Position numbers and translations under genes: made by a program. From the NCBI GenBank assembly GCA_007115705.1, contig QXEO01000531.1:13129912-13193911 (forward strand): a stretch of DNA of 64,000 nt. The letters run 5' to 3'. The notes under the pieces were generated by a model. It was not told where the DNA came from, did not search any database, and was given only the letters and a program-made list of their open reading frames with translations. This DNA comes from Dactylis glomerata. Its lineage: Eukaryota > Streptophyta > Magnoliopsida > Poales > Poaceae. This document shows, piece by piece, positions 21,957 to 34,259 of this stretch (its first letter is position 1; each line of letters opens with the position of its first letter).

Positions 21957-22445
21957 CATAGGAATTTACTTTTGCCCCTTTCTGCCCTTTCCTCTATTTG
22001 TTCGATAGGGTCCTCGTTCTATTAGAATTCAAAACCCATTGTGATCCACAGTTTCCTTGTCGATGCGAAGGGGCAAGCAGCCCCCCCAAGTCTGAGATCA
22101 GTATCATTGGATACCACGGTTGTGGCTTGAAGGCCGCATACAAGTTCTTCAATATTTAGAGAGAGAGAGAGAATGTGTTAGTATGAGATCGCGCTATCAA
22201 CTTATTTCATTTTTCTCAATTATTAGGTATCAATTGTCCTTAGGAACCGTACATGCACCTTTGTTTGGATGCCGATCAAATTGTTACAACACAAAATACT
22301 TGAAGGCCACACACAATTGACTCACCTACATTTTATGCTCCCACCCTTTTGTAGACTCCACCACTTATTAAATAGGGCTCTGGGAAAGTGCTCACATCAA
22401 CAACAATGAAGGAGCTTCTCGATGGGTTAGAGCGTTTGTGATACA
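21957..22445. other. Unassigned spacer between LTR remnant and LINE
   Basis: No gene, terminal repeat or known domain was recognised. A short GA run lies near 22160. It may be the original target sequence of the flanking insertions. Confidence 0.4.
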
Positions 22446-23065
22446 ATGTATCTCCTTTTTTTAGGATCTTCCACACTTATATTACATCACCAAAGTTTGT
22501 GGAATACACAACGCCCTCAGGCGGCGATAACAGCCACACATGCCTTCCAACATTGGCGTAAATTGAACTCTTTGGCAAGGTTATGTGCGTCGGTGTTGGA
22601 CCTCCTTCCTTCATGGACGAGCTCAAAGGATTGGAACGCAGCGCCTCTCGCTTTGATCTCCCGAACAATGTGGCCATAAGGTCCCATTCCTTCTTCTCTC
22701 AAGCTCCTGACAACCCCCAAGCAGTCGGTCGCCAGTCTAATATGACGCAGCAACAGATCATCGCTGGCAAGCACTAGCCCCTCTCTGCATGCCATGGCCT
22801 CCAGGGATTCTGGGTCGGCCATATCTTCCACACTTTGTCCTTAAAGTATTTTAAAGCTCCATTAGTCGAGTTGCCCACATCGGATGGCATTCCTAGATAC
22901 TTTTCGTTCAGCGACTAATTATGGACATTTAGAATTCCCATGATTTCCTCACGTACATTATTCTGGCAGCCCTTAGCAAAAAGAATTGAGGACTTGTCCA
23001 GATTTACCTGCTATCCCGAGGCACGGCAGTAAACTTGCAACACATCCTTTACCTCCTGAGCACTC
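22446..23065 (-). pseudogene. 3' half of a LINE: end of RT joined to RNase H-like domain
   Basis: Minus-strand translation from 23065 gives the distal RT region (DVLQVYCRASG, NLDKSSILFAKG, ILNVH, LNEKYLGMPSDVG) with a few stops. Near 22830 it changes frame and jumps directly into a plant LINE RNase H-like domain (SLEAMACREGLVLASDD, LATDCLGVVRSL, AHNLAKEF), ending in NVGRHVWLLSPPEGV. The linker that normally separates these parts is missing, so there is an internal deletion. A run of seven A on the minus strand near 22453-22459 may mark the 3' end. The upstream RT half is at 39642, beyond the inserted CRM-like element. Confidence 0.8.
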
Positions 23066-23979
23066 TGATAAGGGGTGTCCCGATCTTCTCAGCGAGCGCG
23101 AAGTAGATGGTGATGATGGTGATGAAGATAACTCGAGTGTCGCTGTAAACTCTCCGGCTAATCCCTGCTGCCAGCGCAACAGCTCTCAACCCTTTGGATA
23201 TTCGCAACGTCACACGCTTGCGCACGTAGCCGCCGACCACGAAGCGGTGATGCAATATACTAATTCCTAATGGAACAGCAGATTACACTCAGACTTTTAG
23301 TAGAACGAACACCAGATCGATACGAATTGGTGTGAATAATTTCAGAGGAACACTTGGTTCTGTCTAGAAACTAGGGTTTTGTTTAAACGTGGTCTAAGGG
23401 ACTTGAGGGGGCACCCCTGGCTACTTAAAGGAGGCTGGGGCGTCCTCAACATGGACCTGGCCCAAAACCAACCTGGTTTGGGCCCAAACTGACTCGGTTC
23501 GACTCAAACGAGTACATACCGACCCATACATGGGTTCAGCCTAATTTGGCACGGAGGCCATGAGTGTGGCGCGCCTTAGACGTGTAGATATCGTGTTGTA
23601 GGTTGTCCTAGTGTGCCATCATGGACTCTCTCATGTCGACTTGACGTTCTGGTGATCTCCTAGTGCGCCTGCCTCCCTCTCCTCCCTCGCGCACTTGATC
23701 ATCAAGTCTTGCTCTTCTTGCTGCGACTCATCTCCTCCTCGTGCAACGCTCGTGTTATCAACAAACCTGATCATACATAGATGCATAGACTTAGGCAGTA
23801 TAAAGTTCTCATTAAATAAAAGATCAGGTTCAATTAAGAGTGAGTTCACCTGTTGTTCCAATAGCTTTGCGCGTGCTCTTGTAATTGGTCCAATCCTAAT
23901 CTCATTGGCCTTCTTCGCAGCAACATCTTCATCAGAAGGAGTAGGAGATAATGGTGGTGTAATAGGGATGTCCTCATCA
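23066..23979 (-). repeat. 3' LTR of the CRM-like element
   Basis: 914 bp, equal in length to the right-hand copy. About the first 350 bases in element orientation (23979-23631) carry the C-terminal coding region of the polyprotein. The rest is non-coding. The target duplication CACTC precedes it. Confidence 0.95.
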
Positions 23980-24235
23980 TCCTCCCCCCTTCGAAAGGCG
24001 TCAACCTCGACGCTGCAAGGTCTTCACCTTCATACGTTGTCAAATTAGCAACGTTGAAACTATTGCTGACGCCATACTCAGCTATAGGAAGATCTATTTT
24101 GTAGGCATTATCATTGATCTTGGCAAGAATCTTGTAAGGACCAGCGCCACGGGGCAGCAACTTGGACTTACGTAGCTTTGGAAATCTATCCTTGCGAAAG
24201 TGAACCCAAACCATATCACTGGGCTGAAACAATAC
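23631..24235 (-). pseudogene. pol: Integrase C-terminus extending into U3 of the 3' LTR
   Basis: Below the TAG at 24236-24238 the pol frame continues with FQPSDMVWVHFRKDRFP, KLLPRGAGPYKILAKINDNA and NSFNVANLTTYEGEDL, the integrase C-terminal fold. In the purine run of the polypurine tract (about 23985-23990) the sensible reading passes to another frame. Inside the LTR it then reads DEDIPITPPL, IRIGPITRARAKLLEQQ and VNSLLIEPDLLF, ending at 23631. An ITRARAK-containing tail encoded in U3 is characteristic of grass CRM-like elements. In the 5' LTR the equivalent stretch (39288-39636) is equally open. The frame change may be a one-base loss in this copy or a slippage site. Confidence 0.75.
23980..23993 (-). 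promoter_or_regulatory. Polypurine tract of the CRM-like element
   Basis: Minus-strand CGAAGGGGGGAGGA lies immediately before the 3' LTR and would prime plus-strand synthesis. It lies inside the coding region, so it is also translated. Confidence 0.85.
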
Positions 24236-26212
24236 CTACTTCCGCTTCTTGTTTGCACGATCTGCAGTATACTTGCCTTTCTTCTCAATAGCCTCTTTAG
24301 TCTTCACATGAATCTTCCTCACAAAATCTGCCCTCTTCGATGCCTCCATATTGACTCGCTCTTGGATAGGAAGAGGCAACAAATCAAGTGGCGTAATGGG
24401 TTTGAAACCATAGACCACCTCAAAAGGACATAGTTGCGTGGTAGAGTGAACCGCCCTGTTATATGCAAACTCCACATGCGGCAAACAATCTTCCCACTCA
24501 CGCAGGTTCTTCTTGATCATGCATCGCAGCACTATTGAAAGTGTGCGATTTACCACCTCCGTTTGACCATCAGTTTGGGGATGACATGTAGTGCTAAAAA
24601 GTAACTTTGTGCCCAGCTTTCCCCAGAGTGTCTTCCAGAAGTAGCTCATAAACTTCACATCACGATCAGAGACAATTGTCTTGGGTACTCCATGCAAGCG
24701 TACAATGTCCCTGAAAAACAGGTTAACAATATGCGACGCATCGTCGCTTTTGTGGCAGGCAATAAAATGAGCCATCTTAGAAAATCTGTCCACTACCACA
24801 AAAATAGAATCATGGCCTCTTTTAGTTCTAGGCAAACCTAATACAAAATCCATGCTAATGTCCTCCCATGGTGTAGTAGGTGCAGGTAATGGAGTATACA
24901 AACCGTGAGGCTTCAGCTTGGACTTCGACTTGTTGCATGTAATGTAGCGCTTGACGAACCTATCCACATCACGCCTCATCCTAGGCCAATAAAAGTGATC
25001 AGCGAGCATGAGTAGCGTCTTCTCACGCCCAAAGTGACCCATCAAACCGCCGGCATGTGATTCCTGCAATAATAGCAAACGCATGGATGATTCTGGAACA
25101 CATAGTTTGTTAGCACGAAACAAAAACCCATCATGGATGTGATATTTATCCCATGCTTTCCCACCAGTACACATGCTATATGGCGCTGAAAAATCATGAT
25201 CAGTAGCATATAAATCACACAAGCTCTCTAAACCGGGAACCTTGATGTCTAATTGTGTCAACAATATGTTCTTCCTAGATAGAGCATCAGCAACCACATT
25301 GTCTTTACCCTTTTTATGTTTAATTATGTAAGGAAAAGACTCAATAAACTCAACCCACTTAGCAAGACGCCTATGCAAATTAGATTGAGCTTTCAGATAT
25401 TTCAAAGCTTCATGATCAGAATGTATGATAAATTCTTTTGGCCACAAATAATGTTGCCAAACCTCAAGAACTCTAACAAGCACATACAATTCTTTGTCAT
25501 AAACAGGATAGTTCAACCTCGCACCACAAAGTTTTTCAGAAAAGTAGGCAATAGGCCGACCCTCTTGCATCAACACACCACCAATACCAATGCCACTAGC
25601 GTCACATTCAATCTCAAATTTCTTATTAAAATCTGGTAGTGCAAGCAAAGGTGCAGAAGTTAATAAACATTTCAGTTCATCAAAAGCATGATCTTGGGCT
25701 GCGCCCCATACAAATTCAACACCTTTTTTAGTTAACTCATTTAAAGGTGCAGCAACAGTACTAAAGTCTTTCACAAAACGGCGATAAAAACCAGCAAGAC
25801 CATGAAAACTTTGTACTTGACTAACATTCATGGGAGTAGGCCAATTTTGAATAGCTTCAATTTTAGATGCATCGACTTCTACTCCATTTTTAGAAACAAC
25901 ATATCCAAGGAAGATGACCTTATCTTTGCAAAATGTGCACTTTTCAAGATTACCATAAAGCTGAGAATCACGCAACACTTGCAAAACTTGTCTAATATGA
26001 TCACTATGGTCAGATTCATTGCGGCTGTAGATTAATATATCATCAAAATACACAACTACAAACTTGCCAATAAAATTTCGCAAAACATGGTTCATTAATC
26101 TCATGAAGGTACTGGGTGCATTAGTTAAACCAAATGGCATGACTAACCACTCATATAAACCAAATTTTGTTTTAAAGGCAGTTTTCCACTCAAACCCCTC
26201 TTTCATCCTAAT
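24236..26212 (-). pseudogene. pol: Pol of the CRM-like element: RT, RNase H, integrase
   Basis: One open frame between TAG 26213-26215 and TAG 24236-24238, in phase with gag above. Counting from 26206: RT YFDD at 53-56; RNase H Asp202 in ECDAS and Asp264 in HSDH; integrase His384 and His391. The zinc-finger site where the first Cys is expected is Tyr421 (RYITC), with Cys424 kept, so the finger is probably impaired. The catalytic Asp453, Asp514 and Glu550 are present. The frame is otherwise intact over 650 codons, which fits an insertion of moderate age. It encodes the enzymes for reverse transcription and integration. Confidence 0.92.
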
Positions 26213-28588
26213 CTAATGGTAACCACTACGCAAATCAATCTTAGAGAAAATAGCAGCACCACTCAACTCATCAAGCATATCATCCAAGCGCGGAATAGGG
26301 TGATGATATCGAATAGTGATGTTATTAATAGCTCTACAATCTACACACATGCGCCATGTACCATCTTTCTTAGGAACTAGAATAACAGGAACAGCACAAG
26401 GGCTTAAGCTCACACGAATATAACCTTTGTCGAGTAGCGCTTGCACTTGTTTCTGAATCTCCTTAGTTTCTTCGGGGTTGGTGCGGTAAGGAGCGCGGTT
26501 TGGCAAGGTGGCACCAGGGATGAAATCAATCTGGTGCTCAATGCCACGCAAAGGAGGCAAACCAGCGGGGACCTCCTCTGGAAACACATCGCCAAATTCC
26601 TGCAAGACACTAGAAACACCAAAAGGAAGAGGAGTCATGTCGTTAGAAACCAAAATCTCACCCTTGTATAGAAGCACAAGTGGCATGGCTGTAGGATCCT
26701 CTCTAAATTCTCTCATATCTTCTTTGGTGGCTAGTAGGACTAGAGAATTCACTCGCTCACTTTGGTGTGGCTCTCTCGATGTGGCTGGGTGGCTCTCACT
26801 CACCGAGGTAACAGTCTCTCGTCTAGCTACTCTCTCCTTCTCATGTTCTAAGTTCACTTCAGTTTTCTGACGAGATTCATTTACAATATGCTGTGGAGAC
26901 ATAGGCTGCAAGTTAATTTTTCTGCCCTTGAACTCCAAATGATATGTGTTGGTGCGGCCATTGTGTAACACGTTGCGATCAAACTGCCACGGGCGGCCCA
27001 ACAAGATGTGACAAACCGTCATAGGAACCACATCAAACTCAATGGAGTCCTTGTATGGTCCAATCTCGAAATCAACTCGCACCATGTGGCTGACCTTCAT
27101 CTCTCCATTGTCGCTGAGCCACTGGATATAATATGGATGCGGGTGCGGGATGTATTTCAGTTTCAGCTTTGCACATAACTCTTTGCTAGCAAGGTTGCGG
27201 CAACTACCACCATCGATGATGAGTTTGCAAGCTTTGTCTGGTCCAACAAGTGCTTTAGTTTGGAACAAATTGCACCGCTGACTTTCAGATGTAGGAGACA
27301 CATTAAGCACACGCTGCGAGCAAACTATGTTATTGGCGGTGGAAGGATAGGCATCAACACCGTCATGACCAAAGTCATCATCATCGGAACCATCCGGATC
27401 AGCATCATCACCTGTCTCGTACTCATTGGTGTCCTCATTGACAATCATCACTTTTCTATTGGGGCAATCCCATTTAAAATGACCCTTTCCACCACAAGTA
27501 TGACACTCCATATCACGATTACGTGCTATAGACATGTTCGAACCCGTACCACTAGCAGCAGGTGCGGATTTCTTTGCATTGGAATCAGATCGCGACGACG
27601 AAGGAGCATGAAAATCTGAACAGGAACTTGGTGTGGGTGCAGCAGGCCTGGGTGTGAAACGGCTACCTGAAGTAGTACGAGCCTTAAACTGAGCTTCTTT
27701 GGCAAACTGTGCTTCAACTTCACGTGCATGATGTAGCAGCTCATTCATATCACGATACCGATGATGCCGAACAATGCTCTTGATATTATACTTCAGACCA
27801 TGGAGAAAACGCTGCAAGGTCTGCTCAAGAGGCTCACGAACGTGAGCTCGTTGTAGAAGCATCTCCATCTCCATATAGTACTCATTAACGGACATCGAGC
27901 CTTGCTTCAATTGCTGTAACTTATCAAAAACTGAGCGGAGGTAGTTATGCGGAACAAAACGAGCCTGCATCACTTCCTTCATATGGCGCCAAGTCATAAT
28001 GGGTAGCTCATTGTTTTCTTGACGTGTATGCACAACGCTGTCCCACCATCGCAAAGCATAGCCATCGAACTCTGAAGAAGCAAGCTTGATTTTCTTGTAC
28101 TCTTCAACATCAGTACCACCCTCGAATTTGGGAATAAAAAACTTTGGCTTACCCAATCCATCATCCTGCTGAAAAGGAACTCGTTGGGCACCAAGGGGAA
28201 CAAAACCACGGCCACGAAAAGGAGGACCATTGCCTCGGCCATTACCATGACCGGCTGCAGCAAAATCCTCATTGTCGCCATGAGCAATCTCGTCATCAGC
28301 ATCAGCATGTGGTAGGGGTCGCTGCTCAACAGAAAGTCGCAGTGCATTGACAGATTGTGTCAATGCCTGGATGCTAGTTTGGAGATCATTGACTTGCACT
28401 TGCATAGTATTAACAGTAGCATCAGTGGCTTCTACTTTCATTTGGACAGCTTGAATATCTGAATCAATAGTGTCAGTGGTTCGTGTTATAATTCTTTCCA
28501 AATGATCACGAAGAGCTTCATACTCCCGCCATATGACAGGAGTCTCATCAGGCTTTTTCTGCATCACATCAACACCACTAGAAGACAT
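26213..28588 (-). pseudogene. gag-pol: Gag, protease and start of RT, CRM-like element
   Basis: The ATG at 28588-28586 (MSSSGVDVMQKKPDE) is used; a slightly longer frame starts only with TTG. A helical N-terminus is followed by an acidic/glycine-rich linker and the Gag domain (KFFIPKFEGGTDVEEY, IKLASSEFDGYALRWWDSVV, VRHHRYRDMNELLHHAREVE). The jump from GGTDVEEY to KKIKLASS looks shorter than in related grass Gags, so a small in-frame deletion is likely. The knuckle CHTCGGKGHFKWDC lies near 27466-27508. The protease site LIIDGGSCRNLAS (about 27200) has D-G-G instead of D-S-G. RT begins with GTWRMCVDCRAINNITI and stops at TAG 26213-26215 in the GYH motif. Confidence 0.9.
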
Positions 28589-29602
28589 GATTAGTAGGTT
28601 AGTGCACAAACAATAAACGGGTGGTGGTTACGCTCACAACTCACTCAAAACTGAAAGAAAGAGGTATCTTACCGTTCCAAAGTGAATAATAAATGCTTAC
28701 CACGCGTAGAGACTGAAACGTGCACGGATGTGATGAAGCGAATACCGAGGGTATAAGAAACTATCACATGACAAACCAGGGTATATGGTGGGGCTTGGTA
28801 TGGATACCTAACTACACCGAAATACAAGTCCTAGTGCTGATCGTATGACAAAGACTCACGGAAACACACACGGTGGAGATAATCGGGGCAAAGCAACTCT
28901 GAAAAGTGAGCTCAAAAAGTATATGTCGGAGTATATGCTCGTGTTGCAATGCACAAGAGAGACGCTAGCAATAGCTCAATATGACCAGGCACAAGATTGC
29001 TCAAACTACGAGTGCACAAATTATGAACTAGGCCTCTCAAAACTGTGTAATGGAGCAGCAAACTTTCAACTATTTTGTATCTTTTTTTTGAAACTATATG
29101 CTATCTCTCGCTCCTCTTCTTTTATATGGCCACACGAAGTAAAGCACTCAGAAAACCTACAGAGCAGCCTGTCGGGCAAAGATATGCTAGTCTCGTAGGA
29201 AAGATACCTACACGATGTTGTCGAAAGGCTGTGGCTATGGCTTTCAAAGATGTGGGAAGGTATGGTATGTGGACTCAGTTTTAGAAGAAAACGAGAAAGA
29301 CGACAACTCACTGAAACTGTGCCGTGGCAGAGAAATCACAGCAAAACAAAGTGCAGGAGCTACTGCGGTAGGGCGCGGTGATGAGCTGCTGTCGGACGTG
29401 GTCAAGAGCGAACACGGCAGTCAGCCTAGGCAGGGTGTGGGCAACGCGCAGCACCAGACACGCGTGCACGTGGTGTCTGATCGAGAGCGCTCGATACCAA
29501 CGCGCGTGGTCAGACAAACCACGAGCGATGTCTGGTCGCGAGCGATCGTTTTCTTCTCTCTTTTTTTGGATCGCTGTAGGCCTGGATTAGCTAGACGCTG
29601 TG
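28589..29602 (-). other. Untranslated leader of the CRM-like element, part next to gag
   Basis: About 1 kb between the gag start and the nested insertion. No ORF with recognisable content is seen. Its 5' continuation is 38240-38722, on the other side of the inserted element. Together they make a leader of about 1.5 kb. Confidence 0.75.
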
Positions 29603-31325
29603 TGCTGGCGCGTAGTTGATGTAGGAGAATGTAATTGATGTAGGAGCTTCTTATTCTTCAAGTCCTCGTCAACAGCACTAGAAGATTCCTTGTGCGTGGT
29701 GAATGACCAGCCAGTTGGGAACCCCAAGAGGAAGGTATGATGAATATAGCAGCCAGTTTTCCCTCAGTTAAGAAACCAAGGTATGTCGATCAGGAGAAAA
29801 GCAAACAATAACGACTAAAGGTGATGCTTGCTAGTTTGCGACAACTTCAGACAATTTATATAAGGCGCCTCGTCCAAGCTTTGCTTCCTAGCTGCAACAC
29901 GGAACCTGCACACAACACAACCAAGTACTTTGTTCCCAACTTGCGATGAGGTTGTCAATCTCACCGGTTTGCTTGAAACAAAGGTTATGAGCGTATCGAG
30001 TGGAAAATAGTAGAAGTATGCGAGTAAAGTAAACAGTGCGAGTAAAGTAAACAGGTGATAGCAATATGATGGAAATAGGACCGGGGTCCACAGTTCACTA
30101 GTGGTGTCTCTCCATAAGATAAATAACACATGCTGGGTAAACAAATTACAGTTGGGCAATTGATAGAATAAAGATAAACGCGATATGTCAAGAAGATCAC
30201 TATGAGATTTACTCTGGGCATTACAACAAAATACATAGACCGCCATCCAACTGCATCTATGACTAATAATCCACTTGTGGCGAATCAATCCGAGAACTCC
30301 ACAAGTCTTAAGTTGCGAACAACAGATAATTGCATTAAGCAAAGTGTGTAATGTAAACAAAGCATATGCCCTTGAGCATATGAATGTTGTTTTCTCCCTA
30401 GTAGCAACAGCACATCTACAACCTTAGAGGTTTCTGTCACTCCCCCAGGTTAAATACAGGCATGAACCCACTATCGAGCATAAATACCCCCTCTTGGAGT
30501 CACCAGCAACTACTCGGCCAAGATAGCTACTAACAACGGAGAGCATGCAAGATCATAAACAACATAGAGATAACAAAAGATATATTTCAGTACAACAACT
30601 CAATCATAACACCAATATTCATCGGATCCCAACAAACCAAACATGTAGAATTACATAACGGTGATCTCAATCATGTAGGGCAGCTCATGAGATCTAAACA
30701 TGAAGCACATGGTAGAGAAGACAACCATCTAGCTACTGCTATGGACCCATAGTCCAAGGTAGACTACTCACTCATCGCTCCGGAGGCAAGCATGGCGATG
30801 AAGAAGACCTTCGGTGGCGATTCCCCTCTCCGGCAGGGTGCCGGGAAGAGCTTCTGGACCCTCCCGATCTTCGGGTCGACGGCGGCGGCGGATCACGATG
30901 TGTTCTGGAAAAGTGATCGGGTACTTAGGTTTTTTCCGTCGGGGGGTCTTTATAGGCGAAGGGGCGATGTCAGAGGTGGAGCCAGGTGGCCTCACGCCAT
31001 GGCGGCGCGGCCAGGGCCTGGGCCGCGCCAGCCTGGTGTGAGGGCCCCTGGTGGCCCCTCTCCTACTCTCCTTCGGATGACTGGAAGCCCCCAGACAAAA
31101 TAAGACTTCAGGAACTTGTTTCGTCCAATTCTGAGAATATTTCCTGTGTATCACTTCTGAAACACAAAAACAGCAGAAAACAGAGAACTGACACTGTGGT
31201 GACTTGTTAATAGGTTAGTTCCGGAAAATGCATAAGAGTGCCATGAAGTGTAACGAAACATTAGGCAAATGGTGTAAAAACAAGCATGGAGCATCAAAAA
31301 TTATAGATACGTTGGAGACGTATCA
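29603..31325 (-). repeat. 3' LTR of the Athila-like element
   Basis: 1723 bp. The minus strand begins TGATACGTCTCCAACGTATC at 31325, with a short internal palindrome, and ends GCGCCAGCA at 29603. The counterpart is 36517-38239 at offset 6914. A GC-rich segment near 30780-31080 surrounds the TATA box. Confidence 0.95.
30947..30954 (-). promoter_or_regulatory. TATA box in the 3' LTR of the Athila-like element
   Basis: Minus-strand TATAAAGA within TTCGCCTATAAAGACCCC. The same motif is at 37861-37868 in the 5' LTR, where it would drive the element's own RNA. Confidence 0.65.
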
Positions 31326-34259
31326 AGCATCCCCAAGCTTAACTCCTGCTCGTCCTCGAGTAGGTAAGTGATAACAAAAGAATAATTTTTGAGGTGACAT
31401 GCACCTACACAATCTTGATCATATATGTAAGCATTTGTGAGCTGGGATCATAAGAACTTAAAACATGGGCATGAAAGATATAATCTTGACAATAGAACTT
31501 AGCAACCATGTTGTAAACATGAAAATGAACACAAACAAAAGATCATGAAAATGAAACAATGAAAGTCAAACGTGTGTTCAAATCATAAGGAAAAACATAC
31601 AAATGGTTTTCAGCTTGTCCTTCATAGAGAGCAAAACATAAATGCATAGGACACCTTCAAGTTTAAGAGGGCGACTAGATACAAATAATTTGAGAACAAG
31701 TGAAACCAACAATATGAATCAATCAATGAAAACTTTGGGACAATGCACATTATACTAAGAATGACAACTATGCTCTCTTAATGGTGCATAAAGATAGAAG
31801 GTGGTGACTCAACATAAAAGTAGAAGAAAGGCCCTTCGCAGAGGGAAGCAGTGATTGCAAGTTTTATAACCTTCAAAAATTATGGTACTTACCAGCATTG
31901 AGCTCTCATTGCCCCCATTATAAGCATCTTGAATGGTTAAAGTTAATGCGAGAACAATTATGATGCATATGCTTGACAAATCATAAGTTGAAAACCTCGT
32001 GTCCCGTGAATACGAGTACCCAAACCTCATGCTACTTTACTTAGAGTCCCAAGCAAGGCTCTTGTCATTGTAAATATATGCATATCATTGAGAACCGCCA
32101 ATGGGGTACCTCCGTGCCCGATGACATGGAACAAGCCCACATCAAAATGACAGGACAAGCAGACAATGAACACCTCGACATCTCTTTTATTTGCCATTTG
32201 TTTAGCCTTTTATTGTGAGATGCGTCGTCGAATGTTCACCATGGGTATGCTGCAAATTTCCACCATGAATTATGCATGGCTTAGATTAGCGGCCCGGCGT
32301 TTCCCTAACACATATACAAACTCCATGATCCCCACAAGATTCCCAATTCATTTCACACCGCGGGCATCCATAAACAAAAGATCACGATATCAACTCAAAT
32401 AAGAAGTGCAATGTTGAAAGCTTGCCCATGACTGCATGGCTGGGCTAGTCTCCAACTTACAACTTGCAAGCATAACAACTCAACATAAGAGACCACAATG
32501 TCAAATTTTTAAGAACAGAAAAAAGTAAAGTGTGCCTTCCGGTTCGTGAGAGCTTTACTGACCGAATTTCGCATAACACTGGTAAGAGTTTAATTTGAAG
32601 AGAAAATAAAAGCAAGTCAAATTTACTTGAAATAGCAAATTGCTAGTAGGTATGTACGGTGGACACTTTGGAAAACTTTGGCTTTTAGGAGTTGGATGCA
32701 CGAGTAGAGCTCATACTCAGTACAAGGCGAGGGCTAGCAAAAGACTGGGAGCGACCAACTAAGAGAGCAATAATGGCCATAATCATGCAAAGCGACAAAG
32801 CGACATTAAAAGAAGCATAAGATGGCATCAAAAGTCAAAAACTAAATGATCATAGAGGCTATTGGCGACTTTGTAAGAGTCTAACATGTGTGAGCATGCG
32901 CCAAGTCAACCCAAATAAAGCATCAAGGAGAAAACCAAAATAATGCTTCCATACAATAAAAACAACGCATGATTTTTTCAAAGGCTCATTAAGCAATCTC
33001 AGTTATTTGAGACAAGTCATGCTACAGCAAAACCACTAAGCATACCATCAAAAAGACATCAAGCGTGACATGAAAAAGCCTAAGCCACAGTCTACACAAG
33101 CTCCTTCTTGTACCACTTTTTTGCATAAAGCTTTTTCTCTTTTCCAACACCATTTGAAATTTTTAAAGACACCTCTTTTGATGAAAACCAATAAAGATCA
33201 GAGGCAAAAAATACACCTTGATGAAAAGATATGACAAGGTCTGAACGCAAATCAAGGCGAAAATGAAAACCAAAAGCAGTAGCGGAAAAAGAAGAACACC
33301 CGGTGAAATTGTAAGAATAAAAAACGGAGTGTTCTTTGCAAATAAAAACGAGTACATCTCCTCCAAAGGAAATTTGTTGGGGTCCAACCATTTATTGCAG
33401 CAAACAAAACTAAGCTAACTAAGAAAACTAAAACAACTGACGCTCCAAGAAAAACACATAGTGCATGAAGCAATAAAAATATAGTGTCTTGAAAGGTGAC
33501 CTGATTTTTGCCGATGAAGAAGGGGTGCCTCGGGGGCATCCCCAAGCTTTGACGCTTGTACTTCTTGGATATTTCTTGGGGTGATGCATGGGCATCCCCA
33601 AGCTTGAGCTTTTGTCCATTCTTCAACTCATCTCATCATTCTCCAATCCCTACACTTGAAAACTTCCTTCATACAAAACTAAACACAAATCTATTAGCAA
33701 CATTAGTGTAGGCATAACATATAATCAACCTCTTTTTGTTTCAGGTTTCAACTCAAAACCACCACATATATAGCAAATACTACTGTAGCAACTTCCCCAA
33801 AAGTTCCGTGATCAAAAGAACTCAAAAGAAAGCGATAAAGTGGCAAACACAAATATTGGCAGAAATCTGTCAAAACAGAACAGCTGACAAAGGCCGAATT
33901 TTTGAGGGGTTTTCTGTTGCTCAAATCAAAAAGTGTTCAACTAACGAAAGTTTGGATATAACCTGGGCATATGCACAAGAAATCGCAGGTTCAAAAGATA
34001 TACAGAGAATTTATACGAATTTTTACGGTGCAGCACCGAAAACAGTTTCAGGACAGCAACATCCCCAAATCTTTACCTCACTCAAATTAGAGGCTTCTCT
34101 TGGCACAAAAACGAAATAAACAATATAAGGAGCGGTCATTACAGTAGTAATGACTTCCAAGACTCAAATAAAAGAAAAAGTACTGAAAATAAAACATTGG
34201 GTTATCTCCCAAGAGTGCTTTTCTTTAACGCCTTTGAGCTAGGCGCAGAAAATTGCGAA
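31326..34259 (-). other. Long non-coding interior with repeated polypurine-tract motifs
   Basis: Between the gag stop and the 3' LTR there are 2.9 kb without RT or integrase. The polypurine motif AAGCTTGGGGATGC, next to the LTR at 31327-31340, recurs at 33536-33549 and 33592-33605. Fragments of open frame near 33252-33626 translate as strongly hydrophobic but lack an ATG. The closely related region 42808-45127 is similar in layout. Nothing else recognisable is seen. Confidence 0.75.

Noticed and set aside
29815..30360. Minus-strand ORF of 181 codons in the Athila-like LTR (copy at 36723-37274)
   Set aside because: Present twice only because the LTR is duplicated; no domain, and it spans LTR sequence without start context.
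31321..31345. Apparent CRISPR-like or tandem repeats from recurring GCATCCCCAAGCTT
   Set aside because: Only three copies with irregular spacing; explained by polypurine-tract motifs of the retroelement.
33252..33626. Minus-strand hydrophobic ORF in the gag-only element, possibly envelope-like
   Set aside because: It has no early ATG, overlaps two polypurine motifs, and the corresponding hydrophobic part is deleted in the related element at about 44380. It looks like translated non-coding DNA.
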